From contig JAAYYE010000012.1 of the NCBI GenBank assembly GCA_012515515.1, positions 1-64,000 of the forward strand: a stretch of 64,000 nt of DNA, given 5' to 3'. This DNA comes from Minisyncoccota bacterium. GTDB taxonomy: Bacteria; Patescibacteria; Microgenomatia; UBA1400; PJMF01. The notes under the pieces were generated by a model. It saw nothing but the letters and a program-made list of their open reading frames with translations, had not been told where the DNA came from and ran no database searches. The translations under genes were made by a program, and so were the position numbers. Positions 26,762 to 36,031 of the stretch are shown here, piece after piece. How positions within the stretch are numbered: position 1 is the first letter of the stretch; each line of letters opens with the position of its first letter.

Positions 26762-28143
26762 TTACAACTCTATTTCTGAGCAATGATGTTTGTGGCAGAT
26801 ACTGTTTTGTAACTCCTGTTTTAATTTAAGATCAGCATTAGAAGCTTTATCATTGCTTACAAAAAACATTTTTTGACTCGGCAGAGCCAGTAATTTATTT
26901 TCTAAATCTTGATCGACAAGATCTTCTTCAATTGAATACACGGGGGAATTAATATTATTGATTTCTAAATAATAATTAATTATATCATAATTATCTGTAG
27001 CCAAAACAGTGCTGTTTGAGGCAATTTGATCTTTAATATTGCTTTCAATATTGTCTATAAATAGAAATTCATAAGCGTTTAATGAGTTGATTGTAAAAAT
27101 TAATAAAGTAATGATTAAAACAATTTTTTGACTAGTTTTTTGATGAAATTGAGCAAAAATAAAGACGTTAGCAAGGGTAAACAAAACCAATTGCCTAGCT
27201 ACAAAATTGGGACATAAAAACACTGAAGTAACAATCGACAAAATAATTGTCGTTAAAGACAAACAAAAAAAAGTGGAGTTAGTAAAGATTTATTTTTTCG
27301 TAAATTAAAGATATTTATGAGTAAAAACAGCGGTATATAAAATTCCCAATAATCATTGCCAAACAACATTTTTAACTGATAAACAATCCAGCTAACATTA
27401 AAAAAAGGTACACTGTGAGTGAATGACAAGTGCTGTGTTTTACTTGCTAAAAAATGGTTCACTAAAACATGAATTTGAAAAAATCCTGTTACCATAAAAA
27501 CGCACAAGCTATATAACAAATTTTGAGCTAAAAGTTTTCGCTTACTTAAAAATAAATAAATCATGAAAAAAAATAGTCCTGCTATCAACCAAACAGAGGC
27601 ATAATTGGTGAAAAAACAAACAGCTAATAAGATGCCAATTAAAAAACTTCTAAAAAGTTTAGGCTTTTTTAAATTGAGAGCCACTAGATAAATAGTGAGT
27701 AGCATTAAAAAAATTATCATTGCATAGGATCGAACTTGAAAAGCTGAATTAATAAGTAAGGGGTGTAAAGAAAATAAACTTATTGCTAAATAAGTGCTGT
27801 TGCGATTTTGGAACAACGAACTAATTTTATAAACTAAATAAATACTGGGAAAAAACCAAACTAAACTGGTCAAGCGCAACCACCAATCAGCATTATTTAA
27901 AATTAACATTATTTTAAGAAAAACATAATATAAGGGCGGATGATCCAAAAACAAATAATCTCCTGTAGAAAAAAATAAATCATTATAGGAATTGCGCTGA
28001 GAAATAAAATAAGAAAGAGCCTCATCTCCCCATAAATCAGTACTCAAACCATAATAAAAACGAATAGCAAGGCCAATAAAAAAACTCAGAATAGCTATCA
28101 ACAGCCATCTGTTGCTAGTTAAAAAAGCCCAAATTTTTTTCAT
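26762..28143 (-). pseudogene. GT39/PMT-like membrane glycosyltransferase, frameshifted
   Basis: Two overlapping frames make one membrane protein of about 460 residues. The 5' frame (27253-28143, 296 aa) has the GT39 start (N-terminal helix, WGDEALSYF near residues 39-47, HPPLYYVFLK) and several membrane helices. The 3' frame (26762-27262) continues with more helices and an outer part. The break is at a run of eight A at 27265-27272 (T on the coding strand); one extra T, or a -1 slip, joins both frames. Either a true null allele, a sequencing error, or slippage. Second gene of this kind: 61027-62697. Confidence 0.8.
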
Positions 28144-28150
28144 GAAACAA

Positions 28151-30343
28151 CTACATTAAATCTTTAGCTGCTAAATGTTCTTGCATTTTAGTTCTGAAAA
28201 CTTCTCTTGGCTTACTACCTTGTGCTTGACCAACAAAACCAGCTCCTTCCAGCTGATCTAAAATCCGTGCTGCTCGGGCATAGCCAACTGATAAATGCCT
28301 TTGAATAGCACTAGACGAGGCACTGTTACTTTTCGAAAAAAGTCGCACTGCCTCATCAAACAAAACATCTCGATCAGCTTCTCCCTCAACGCTCACGCTA
28401 ACCGAGCCACCTACCTTGCTAACTTGATATTTACTGGTAATTTCTTCCTCATACTGAGGTTTCTTTCCTTGAGATTTAAGATGATCCATTAATTGATTGA
28501 TTTCTTGAGAAGTAACAAAGGTGCCTTGAATACGAGCTGGTTTTGCTCTATCTGGTGATAAATAAAGCATATCTCCCTTGCCCAAGAGTTTTTCTGCTCC
28601 AGGTGTATCTAAAATAACTCGACTATCAGTCACACTGGAAACATTAAAGGCAATTCTAGTTGGCATATTAGCTTTGATTAGACCAGTGATGACATCTACC
28701 GAGGGTCGTTGAGTAGCTAACACCAAATGAATACCCACCGCTCTGGCCATTTGGGCAATACGCGTCACATTATCTTCTACTTCTTTGGGTGCAAAAAGCA
28801 TAATGTCTGCCATTTCATCAATCACAATCACAATGTTTGGCATGGTAGCTAGACCAGCTAATTCGTTGTAATCATGAATAGTGCGCACGCCAACTTCTTT
28901 CAAGAGTTTGTAGCGTTTTTGCATTAATTCCACTGCCCATTTTAAAGCTGAAACCACTTTGTCTGGACTATTAATAACTGGGGTTAATAGATGAGGAATG
29001 TCTTCATATTTGCTTAGTTCGACTTGTTTTGGATCAACCAAAATGAATTTGACTTCTTCTGGAGTGGCTCTAAACAAAATAGAACATAAAAAAGAATTAA
29101 CACAGACTGACTTTCCAGAACCCGTGGCTCCAGCAATTAAGAGATGAGGCATTTCCGCAATATCTGCCACCACTGGCTTGCCTGCTACATCAACTCCCAA
29201 ACCAACAGCTAATTTTGAAGGATGTTTCTTTAATATTGGAGAAGACAAAACTGTTTTGAGTGGCACGATTTCTGCGCTATGATTAGGGACTTCCACTCCG
29301 ACTAAATTACGGCCAGGTATTGGCGCTTCAATTCTAATTTGACCAGTTGGCGCAGCCAGGGCAAGTGCTAAATCAGTTGATAAAGCAGTAATTTTTGATA
29401 AACGCGTACCCTGAGTAATATTTAAACAATATTGAGTAATTGCTGGGCCAGGGTTATATTCTGCTACCTTAGCATTAATGCCAAAGGAGTCTAAAGTATT
29501 TTCAATAATCTGTGCGTTCGCTTTCACATCACCTCGATCTGCTACTGCCCCTTTTTCTGCGGTTAAAAGGGATAAGGGCGGATAATCCCAAATCATAGGT
29601 GTTGATGAAGCGTTGAGAGCTTCTTCGCCTTCCAAGTTGCCAGCTGGTGCTTTCTCCGTCAGAACTTGTTTTTCGGCTAAGACCGCTGTGCCAGTAGTCT
29701 GGTCAATCTCTAGTTCTTCTTGGTAGTCGCTGCCTTTTTGCAAGTCTTTTTTACCAAAGCTTAAGTTGGGAATAGAAAAATGACGAGATTTTTTAATTTC
29801 TTGATCTGTCACATCTTTATCAATAGTCTTATCACCTTTTTTAGCTGATTTTAGCGCTTGCCGTTTGGCAAAGAATTTTGTAATTCCATTGACTAAATCA
29901 GTTAAAGAACTTTGTGAAAGCACTAAAAAACCAATCAGGGTGAGAGCGCCAAACACCATATAACTGCCGGCCGAAGTGATTAATCTTGCTAAATTATCAA
30001 AAATATTGATACCAATTTCACCACTCCGAGATACTCCCATGGCACCAATCATCATCAAAATCACCCCTAACAAAATTGTGGGCTTTGACCAAGCATGCTT
30101 ACTCCTAATCATCACCAAACCAGATGCGATAAAAAGAAAAGGTAGAAATAACATTGATATACCAATTTTTTGTGTTAAAAAATTGTTAATCGTCATTAGC
30201 CACTGCCCTTGACCAGTAAAAGACAACAAGACTAAGCCTCCTAGCATGATTAACAAAACAGCAATTACCGAATAACTAGTATCAGCTCTCATTTTCAAAC
30301 GAATTGCCTGGCGCTTTTTCCGTGAAGATTTTCTTTTTGCCAT
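28151..30343 (-). CDS. ftsK: DNA translocase FtsK
   Basis: Septum-located pump that moves chromosome ends apart during division and, in E. coli, activates XerCD. 730 residues: four N-terminal membrane helices (about 25-175), a short linker, the motor with Walker A GATGSGKSVCVN near residue 390 and Walker B VIVIDEMADIM near 503, and a C-terminal gamma winged helix (SSAIQRHLSVGYARAARILDQLE) that reads KOPS sites. Linker is short compared with E. coli. A tyrosine recombinase that could partner it lies at 58.6-59.5 kb. Confidence 0.97.
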   Translation of the reverse strand: MAKRKSSRKKRQAIRLKMRADTSYSVIAVLLIMLGGLVLLSFTGQGQWLMTINNFLTQKIGISMLFLPFLFIASGLVMIRSKHAWSKPTILLGVILMMIGAMGVSRSGEIGINIFDNLARLITSAGSYMVFGALTLIGFLVLSQSSLTDLVNGITKFFAKRQALKSAKKGDKTIDKDVTDQEIKKSRHFSIPNLSFGKKDLQKGSDYQEELEIDQTTGTAVLAEKQVLTEKAPAGNLEGEEALNASSTPMIWDYPPLSLLTAEKGAVADRGDVKANAQIIENTLDSFGINAKVAEYNPGPAITQYCLNITQGTRLSKITALSTDLALALAAPTGQIRIEAPIPGRNLVGVEVPNHSAEIVPLKTVLSSPILKKHPSKLAVGLGVDVAGKPVVADIAEMPHLLIAGATGSGKSVCVNSFLCSILFRATPEEVKFILVDPKQVELSKYEDIPHLLTPVINSPDKVVSALKWAVELMQKRYKLLKEVGVRTIHDYNELAGLATMPNIVIVIDEMADIMLFAPKEVEDNVTRIAQMARAVGIHLVLATQRPSVDVITGLIKANMPTRIAFNVSSVTDSRVILDTPGAEKLLGKGDMLYLSPDRAKPARIQGTFVTSQEINQLMDHLKSQGKKPQYEEEITSKYQVSKVGGSVSVSVEGEADRDVLFDEAVRLFSKSNSASSSAIQRHLSVGYARAARILDQLEGAGFVGQAQGSKPREVFRTKMQEHLAAKDLM

Positions 30344-30428
30344 ATTTTGATCAGATTAATGTATCTCTATTTAAGAACAAAAGTCTTGAAACTGCAAGCA
30401 GTAAGGCGTAAATATTTGTTTCTAATCT

Positions 30429-32093
30429 TTAGAAATCCCAAATCACTGGCAAAATTATTGGTTCGCGACGAATAATCTTGAACAAACGACGAGCCAAACG
30501 TTTTTCTAAACGATGTTTCAATTCTTCATCTTTGACATTGTTTCCCAAATCTTTGGCAATCACCAGCGTTTCTTTTTTAATATAGTTGATGACCTCATCT
30601 GCCTCTTTCATAAAAACAAATCCTCTGGAAACAACCTGCATTTTAGTAAAATCAATTTTTTTATTGAAACGTGGTAAAAGAATAACAATAATACCTGCCT
30701 TAGACAAATTTAAACGATCAGATAATACAATTGGCCCCACATCACCAATGCCCAAACCATCTATAGTGGTCGCCATTAAAGAAATTTGCTGGGCAACAGA
30801 TACTCCTTTTTGATCAATGTTTAAAACATCGCCACTTTTGGGTAATAATATTTGCCAATCTTGATAATCTAGAGGCTGGGCAACAGTTTTTTTAAATAAA
30901 GCTCGATGCCGATCAGCACCGCCTATAGGCATGACAAACTTTGGTTTCAAGAGTTTTAACATTAGCTCTTGTTCCACGCGACTAGCATGTCCAGAACGAT
31001 GAATATCTGGGCGAATATCTGGATAAACCACTTCAATCCCATCAGCTGCCAATTGATCAATGGCAGAATAATAAGGAACTTCGTTACCAGGAATAACATC
31101 AGCTGAAAAGATGACTTTGTCTTGATTATTAATTTGCACTATTTGATGATCTCCATAGACCACTCTTACTAGAGATGAGCCCTCCTGCCCCTGACTTCCA
31201 GCAATAATAATACATAGTTTATTGTCAGGCACTTGACTCATCTTTTTCTTATCAAGCATCAAACCTTTGGGAATAGTCAAATTTTTAATTTGCAAAGCTG
31301 TTTTAACATTTTGTTCAACACTGCGACCCACAAAGACAACTTTACGACCCAATCTTTCACAAGCATCAACGGTTTGTTGAATGCGATGCAAATGTGAGCT
31401 CATTAAAGTCACTAAAATTTTCCCAGAAACATTTTCCATTTCCCTAAATAAAGCTGGACCGACAGTGGATTCTGAAGGTGTCCACTGCTCTCTTTCAACC
31501 CTTAAACAGTCTAAGTTGGCCAGTAATAAATCACCCTTTTCACCAATTTCTTGAATAAAATCCATATCACTTAAGCGTCCATCCACCGGCGTTTTATCAA
31601 GTTTAAAATCACTACCGTGATAAATCTTGCCCACTGGCGTTTCTAATAAGATGTGTTTAGAATCTGGCACTGAATGGGTAATGGCAAGTAATTGAAACTT
31701 AAAAAATTGACCCAATTCAACAACTTGGCGATCTTCAAGCACCTGGATCTCTTTGTCAACTTTTTTATCCAACAAGCGATCATGAGCAAATTGAGCTGTT
31801 AATGTTGAGGCATAAATTGGAAAATCAGGCAAAGTAGGTAATAAATAAGGCAATGATCCGATATGATCATCGTGCCCATGACTTAAGACCATCCCCACAA
31901 TTTTCGCTCCGGCTTCTACTTGATTTAATAAATAGGTAACATCTGGGATTAGGGCATCAACACCAGGCATATATAAATCTGGAAAACCAATACCACAATC
32001 AATCAGCAATATTTCTTGTTCATACTGATATAAATAAAGATTTTGGGTAACTTTACCCATACCGCCCAAAGCTAAAAATTTAAGTTTTGACAT
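30429..32093 (-). CDS. rnj: Ribonuclease J
   Basis: Metallo-beta-lactamase exo/endoribonuclease for mRNA decay and rRNA maturation. 554 residues; motif HGHDDH at residues 72-77 binds the two zinc ions, and GSDFKLD, SSHLHRIQ and the beta-CASP domain (SGHASRVEQELMLKLLKPKFVMPIGG) follow, then the C-terminal domain. Together with the PNPase at 43.2 kb it supplies RNA decay; no RNase E is seen. It starts one nucleotide after the UDG stop. Confidence 0.96.
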   Translation of the reverse strand: MSKLKFLALGGMGKVTQNLYLYQYEQEILLIDCGIGFPDLYMPGVDALIPDVTYLLNQVEAGAKIVGMVLSHGHDDHIGSLPYLLPTLPDFPIYASTLTAQFAHDRLLDKKVDKEIQVLEDRQVVELGQFFKFQLLAITHSVPDSKHILLETPVGKIYHGSDFKLDKTPVDGRLSDMDFIQEIGEKGDLLLANLDCLRVEREQWTPSESTVGPALFREMENVSGKILVTLMSSHLHRIQQTVDACERLGRKVVFVGRSVEQNVKTALQIKNLTIPKGLMLDKKKMSQVPDNKLCIIIAGSQGQEGSSLVRVVYGDHQIVQINNQDKVIFSADVIPGNEVPYYSAIDQLAADGIEVVYPDIRPDIHRSGHASRVEQELMLKLLKPKFVMPIGGADRHRALFKKTVAQPLDYQDWQILLPKSGDVLNIDQKGVSVAQQISLMATTIDGLGIGDVGPIVLSDRLNLSKAGIIVILLPRFNKKIDFTKMQVVSRGFVFMKEADEVINYIKKETLVIAKDLGNNVKDEELKHRLEKRLARRLFKIIRREPIILPVIWDF

Positions 32094-32094
32094 A

Positions 32095-32754
32095 TTAAAA
32101 TAATTCCTCTCTTAATTGTTTTTTGAATGACAAAGTTTCTTGTTGTGACTCAATCCACTGCATAATTTTATCAATTTTTTTGAAATCTTCTATAAATGAT
32201 TGTTTAAGCTGGGTAGATCTTAATGCCGCTGCTGGATGATACATGGGTAAAACAAATAGGTCTTGATTTTGCCATTTTAAGCGATGTAAACGACCATGGG
32301 TTTGAGAAATTTTTACATCTTCTAAAAATTTGGCCATGCTAAAACGCCCCAGGGTAATGATTAATTTCGGCTGAATCAAGTTAATTTCTTTGTCTAAAAA
32401 TGGTTTAAAAGCCAAAATTTCTTGAGGCGAAGGGTCCCGATTGTCGGGCGGTCTGGCTTTAATAATATTACTGATAAATAAATCCTTGACTGGGAGACCA
32501 TTGTTTTCAAGAGTTTGGCGCAATAATTGTCCAGAACGACCAACAAATGGCCGACGCTGAAGAACTTCATGATAGCCAGGCGCCTCACCAATCAACATTA
32601 TTTCAGCTTCTTGACTGCCTTCTCCATGAACAAGATCTGTGGTTTGGGTGACTAAAGGTAAATGAGCAAACTGCTCTTCTAACAAATTCTGAAGATCTAG
32701 TAAATTATCTACCTTCATTAATGATGTTTTCACTGATAAACCAGTCTTTGACAT
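32095..32754 (-). CDS. Uracil-DNA glycosylase, family 4-like, without cysteines
   Basis: Excises uracil from DNA. 219 residues with the family-4 motifs GEAPG (about residues 57-61), RRPFVGRSGQLLRQTL, NIIKARPPDNRDPSP and the C-terminal HPAAALR. Classical family 4 enzymes hold a 4Fe-4S cluster on four cysteines, two of which sit at KCRPP and near the following C.PFL; here these are Ala (KARPP) and Phe (AFKPF) and the N-terminal pair is absent. The whole protein has no Cys. It probably works without the cluster. It lies between a Lon-like ATPase (19 nt) and rnj (1 nt). Confidence 0.85.
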   Translation of the reverse strand: MSKTGLSVKTSLMKVDNLLDLQNLLEEQFAHLPLVTQTTDLVHGEGSQEAEIMLIGEAPGYHEVLQRRPFVGRSGQLLRQTLENNGLPVKDLFISNIIKARPPDNRDPSPQEILAFKPFLDKEINLIQPKLIITLGRFSMAKFLEDVKISQTHGRLHRLKWQNQDLFVLPMYHPAAALRSTQLKQSFIEDFKKIDKIMQWIESQQETLSFKKQLREELF

Positions 32755-32773
32755 AATGCAATTCTAACACAGA

Positions 32774-33838
32774 CTAATAACTGGGTAGAAAAATCTTTAG
32801 ATTATCAGGCTTAATAATCACTTCTTTAAAACCACGCTCAACAATAATCCGTGCTGCTCTACGAACCGCTCCTTTGAGGGTACGCTGTAAGGTACGAACA
32901 CCAGCATCAAAGCCCAGAGGTCTAACTAAAGTTGGCCAAACTGCCTCATCAATTATCAGTTGTTTATCCTTCAAACCAGCTTCTTTAAGAACCGTTGGTA
33001 AAATGTATTTTTTAGCAATCACAATTTTCTCCTCATCGCTATAAGAAGGCATATCAATCCTCTCCATACGATCGAGCACAGCTGCTGAAATGCGCCTGGT
33101 GTTATTGCAAGTGGCAATAAAAATTGCTTGACTTAGATTAACTGGAAAATTAATGTAATTATCTATAAAAGCATGATTTTGCGCTGGATCTAATAATTCT
33201 ACTAATACGCCCATGATGTCGTTATTAGCATCTTCAGCTGCACGATCAATTTCATCGAGTAAAATCACAGGATTAATGCTTTGCACATCGCACAAGCCTT
33301 GAATAATTTCTCCAGGTTGAGCCTCCAAAATTAAGCGAGATTCACCTCGCAACTCTTTAGCTGAAGCCATCCCACCAATCGGAATACGCAATAATTTTCT
33401 ATTTAAAGCTTCTGCCAAAGAATAAGCAAAAGTGGTTTTACCTGTGCCCACTAAACCAACTAAAAGTAAGATGGGTGCAGAAAATTCTTGATCGGTGAAA
33501 TTTTGTTTTTGTAAATTTAAAATTGCTAAATATTCTAAAAAACGATCTTTGACTTCTTTTAAACCAAAATGGTGTTTATCAAAAACTTCCTTGGCTTTTT
33601 GAATGTCTAAAGTGTCAGTGGTTTTTTGCGCAAAAGGAATTCTGCTTATCCAATCTATATAACGAGAAACCTTCTCATATTTTTCATCATAATTACCAAA
33701 TTTAACACTTCGCTCTAAAGAAACAAATTCTTTTTTTACTTTTCTTGCTAGTTCTTCGGGAATATGAACCTGTTCAATCTTGGCTTTTAGTTCATCAAGC
33801 TCCTGATTGAAAATTTCATCAGAGTTAATTTGCGACAT
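32774..33838 (-). CDS. Lon-type AAA+ ATPase without protease domain
   Basis: Start set at ATG 33838 (MSQINSDEIF); the longer frame begins at a TTG. The 354 residues match the middle of Lon: helical segment with DWISRIPFAQ and KAKEVFDKHHFGLKEVK, Walker A GLVGTGKTT (128-136), Walker B ILLDEID (192-198), sensor 1 FIATCNN and sensor 2 region RTLQRTLKGAVRRAAR. The N-terminal substrate domain and the C-terminal S16 protease with its Ser-Lys dyad are both missing; the protein ends soon after the AAA+ lid. Probably an unfoldase or remodeller. Confidence 0.88.
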   Translation of the reverse strand: MSQINSDEIFNQELDELKAKIEQVHIPEELARKVKKEFVSLERSVKFGNYDEKYEKVSRYIDWISRIPFAQKTTDTLDIQKAKEVFDKHHFGLKEVKDRFLEYLAILNLQKQNFTDQEFSAPILLLVGLVGTGKTTFAYSLAEALNRKLLRIPIGGMASAKELRGESRLILEAQPGEIIQGLCDVQSINPVILLDEIDRAAEDANNDIMGVLVELLDPAQNHAFIDNYINFPVNLSQAIFIATCNNTRRISAAVLDRMERIDMPSYSDEEKIVIAKKYILPTVLKEAGLKDKQLIIDEAVWPTLVRPLGFDAGVRTLQRTLKGAVRRAARIIVERGFKEVIIKPDNLKIFLPSY

Positions 33839-33845
33839 AAACAAC

Positions 33846-34367
33846 TTAAGACTGTTTCGCTCTAAACGTTAAACCTAGGCCAACGCTTAACATGGCAAGA
33901 GCTAAAAACATAATACTAGTAAGCGGAGAACCAGCAGTTGGCAAAGTAGCACTGGTGGTGGCAGTTGTACTTGCTCCACTAGTGGCGCTTAATGCGCTAG
34001 CAGTACTTGCTTCTCCAACGGTTAGAATAAAATCTAAAGCTTCAGTGCCAGAAGTCAAACTAAATTGATGTTGGCCCTCAGTCAATGAAGAAACCAAGGT
34101 GCTCCAGCCTCCTTCTTCATCTGCGGTGGCAGTTTGAGTGGCGCTGTCAATTTGTACTGAAATAGTAGCCGAAGGCGAGGCTAAACCAGATAAAGCAAAA
34201 GTTCCGCCCGAATAAGTATAAGTCTTTAGACTGCTTCCCAAATTTAGACCAGTTACATTGACAGTGCCCACACCAGTTACTTGCAAAGATGCTGCCATAA
34301 CTTTTTTACTAAAAAAGAAAGGAAAAATAATTAATAAACAAATAAGGCTAATTAAAAATTGTTTCAT
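33846..34367 (-). CDS. Small secreted surface protein with LPTAG sorting signal
   Basis: Start at ATG 34367; the longer frame overlaps the preceding PfkB gene and reads as nonsense. The 173-residue protein has a signal peptide (MKQFLISLICLLIIFPFFFSKKVMAA), a beta-rich outer part, a Ser/Thr/Ala linker, then LPTAG, a hydrophobic helix (TSIMFLALAMLSVGLGLTF) and a short basic tail (RAKQS). This is the layout of a sortase-anchored protein, with Ala where LPXTG has Thr. Likely substrate of the sortase at 18.3 kb. Function of the outer part is unknown. Confidence 0.8.
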   Translation of the reverse strand: MKQFLISLICLLIIFPFFFSKKVMAASLQVTGVGTVNVTGLNLGSSLKTYTYSGGTFALSGLASPSATISVQIDSATQTATADEEGGWSTLVSSLTEGQHQFSLTSGTEALDFILTVGEASTASALSATSGASTTATTSATLPTAGSPLTSIMFLALAMLSVGLGLTFRAKQS

Positions 34368-34390
34368 AGTTCTTATCCAGTTTAGCATTT

Positions 34391-35329
34391 TTATTTTTTT
34401 TGTGCAGCTAGTAATTCTAGCATTTGATAACGTCTTAATAAACCTGTTTTGGCTCCATAAAATTTCACCACATTGCTGGCATTGCGCACTCCCCAAACTA
34501 TTGCCTCATCAACGGGTAAATCATCAATCAAGGCTGCTATATAAGCAGCCGCAAAAGAATCACCAGCTCCAGTATTATCTATGGCTTGACTAGCTTGGCC
34601 TTCAAAAGCAAATTTCTTTTTTCCATATAGAAAAACTTCACCACCTTTTTCTCCCATAGTTACAATAACTTGGGGAAAGTGAGCTAAAATTAATTTTTGG
34701 ACCGGCAGCAGCAGCGACCATTCTTCTTGATTAACAAAAAAGACTTCACAAGGAATGGCTTCAAAAGAAAAAGTCTTTTTTAGTAACAGTTCAATTTCGC
34801 TTTTTCCTGGATTCCAAGATAGTTTAGTGTCTTGATCTTTAATTAAAGTTTGAAAAATCTTAGATAAAGTATCTTTTTGACCAGCTATACTTGACAAATG
34901 AACCCACTTTGCCTGAGTCAGCCAAAAAGCAGGAATGTCATAGGGATCAAGCATTGAAGCTGCGCCCCGATAAGTCATCGCCACTCTTTTCCCATCTTTC
35001 GCTACCAAAACAACACTGCCGCCAGTTCTTTCTAATTTTTCTCTAATTAATAATTGAGTAGCAACTGCTTCTCTTTCAAAATCTCTAATAATTAAATCAG
35101 AAAATTCATCTTGACCGGTTTCCGAGATAACTGCTGTTTTATAACCTAAACGAGCTAAGGCAATTGCAGTATTGCTCGCGCCCCCACCGCTGAATATATG
35201 AAAATCAGTTAACTCTAACTTGTCACCATAACTTAAAATATGTTGATTTTTATCTGAAGCAACGCCCAAATCTTGAGAACTAACAAAAATATCGACTAGT
35301 GATGATCCAATACTAATACAGTCATACAT
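34391..35329 (-). CDS. PfkB-family carbohydrate/nucleoside kinase
   Basis: Ribokinase-like sugar kinase, 312 residues. N-terminal GSSLVDIFV, the substrate-binding GGGASNTAIALARLG region (about 49-63) and the C-terminal signature GAGDSFAAAYIAAL (about 257-270), with the catalytic Asp in AGD, are clear. The sugar (ribose, fructose, adenosine or other) cannot be told from sequence. Neighbours are rpiB, rpe and a LOG-type enzyme, so a pentose or nucleoside substrate is plausible. Confidence 0.9.
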   Translation of the reverse strand: MYDCISIGSSLVDIFVSSQDLGVASDKNQHILSYGDKLELTDFHIFSGGGASNTAIALARLGYKTAVISETGQDEFSDLIIRDFEREAVATQLLIREKLERTGGSVVLVAKDGKRVAMTYRGAASMLDPYDIPAFWLTQAKWVHLSSIAGQKDTLSKIFQTLIKDQDTKLSWNPGKSEIELLLKKTFSFEAIPCEVFFVNQEEWSLLLPVQKLILAHFPQVIVTMGEKGGEVFLYGKKKFAFEGQASQAIDNTGAGDSFAAAYIAALIDDLPVDEAIVWGVRNASNVVKFYGAKTGLLRRYQMLELLAAQKK

Positions 35330-35410
35330 AGGCAGTACTCACATTGTACAAGATAATAAAGTGAGTTTGCAAGAACCGAGATGTGAAGACCAGACTTAAA
35401 TTGTACTCAG

Positions 35411-36031
35411 TTAGTTTTGACGCTTGCTTAATTCAGCTTCAAAATGCTGGAAAGCCGCCTTAAACTCCTCGAGATTTTCTACAATTCGATACACATCTGA
35501 TTCTTTGCGACCAATTAAAAAATGTTTATGAATAACATCCATAACCTCGTGCCAAAAATGGCCATATAAAATCAAAGGTCGATGATTACCATACTGAAGA
35601 TGAGCCAAAAGCCAAGCAGTTGCCCACTCGCTCAGCGTCCCTGTGCCTCCTTGAAAACAAACGAAAAGCTCAGCATTATTCATTAATGCAAACATTCTTT
35701 CAATATAATTTGGTGTTTTAATTTCTTGATCAGCAATGTTATCTGAAGCACGCCCTTCAAATTCGGGCATGTCCACTGGATTGAGAGTCACTGCTAAAGT
35801 TTGACCGTTTTGGGATTTAGCGCCTTTACTGGAGGCTGCCATAACTCCTGGGCCACCACCATTCACAACCACTTTATTTAAACTTGCCACGTAGGCTGCT
35901 GCCTCGTAGGCAGCTTGACAGACGGGATTGTCGGCTGTCATATCTGCACCACCATAAAAAGCCACCTTATTTATTTTGTTGACGCGCTTAGTTTCAGACG
36001 CCTTTGGCTCTTTTTTATCATTCTGATTCAT
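35411..36031 (-). CDS. LOG-family (TIGR00730-like) nucleotide phosphoribohydrolase
   Basis: 206 residues with the two LOG/Rossmann motifs: NGGGPGVM (residues 57-64) and QGGTGTLSE (about 131-139; usual PGGxGTxxE with Gln for Pro). Known members cleave nucleoside 5'-monophosphates to base plus ribose 5-phosphate. The ATG overlaps the rpe stop as ATGA, and rpiB is directly before, so the product ribose 5-phosphate would feed the two enzymes encoded upstream. An N-terminal 20-residue basic extension is present. Confidence 0.87.
   Translation of the reverse strand: MNQNDKKEPKASETKRVNKINKVAFYGGADMTADNPVCQAAYEAAAYVASLNKVVVNGGGPGVMAASSKGAKSQNGQTLAVTLNPVDMPEFEGRASDNIADQEIKTPNYIERMFALMNNAELFVCFQGGTGTLSEWATAWLLAHLQYGNHRPLILYGHFWHEVMDVIHKHFLIGRKESDVYRIVENLEEFKAAFQHFEAELSKRQN

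Noticed and set aside
27253..27262. The 166-residue ORF at 26762-27262 as an independent gene
   Set aside because: Its first codon is TTG in the middle of the frame overlap and it continues the membrane pattern of the upstream frame, so it is the 3' part of one gene.
34368..34496. Longer N-terminus of the LPTAG protein
   Set aside because: Would overlap the PfkB gene end; the ATG at 34367 starts a clear signal peptide.
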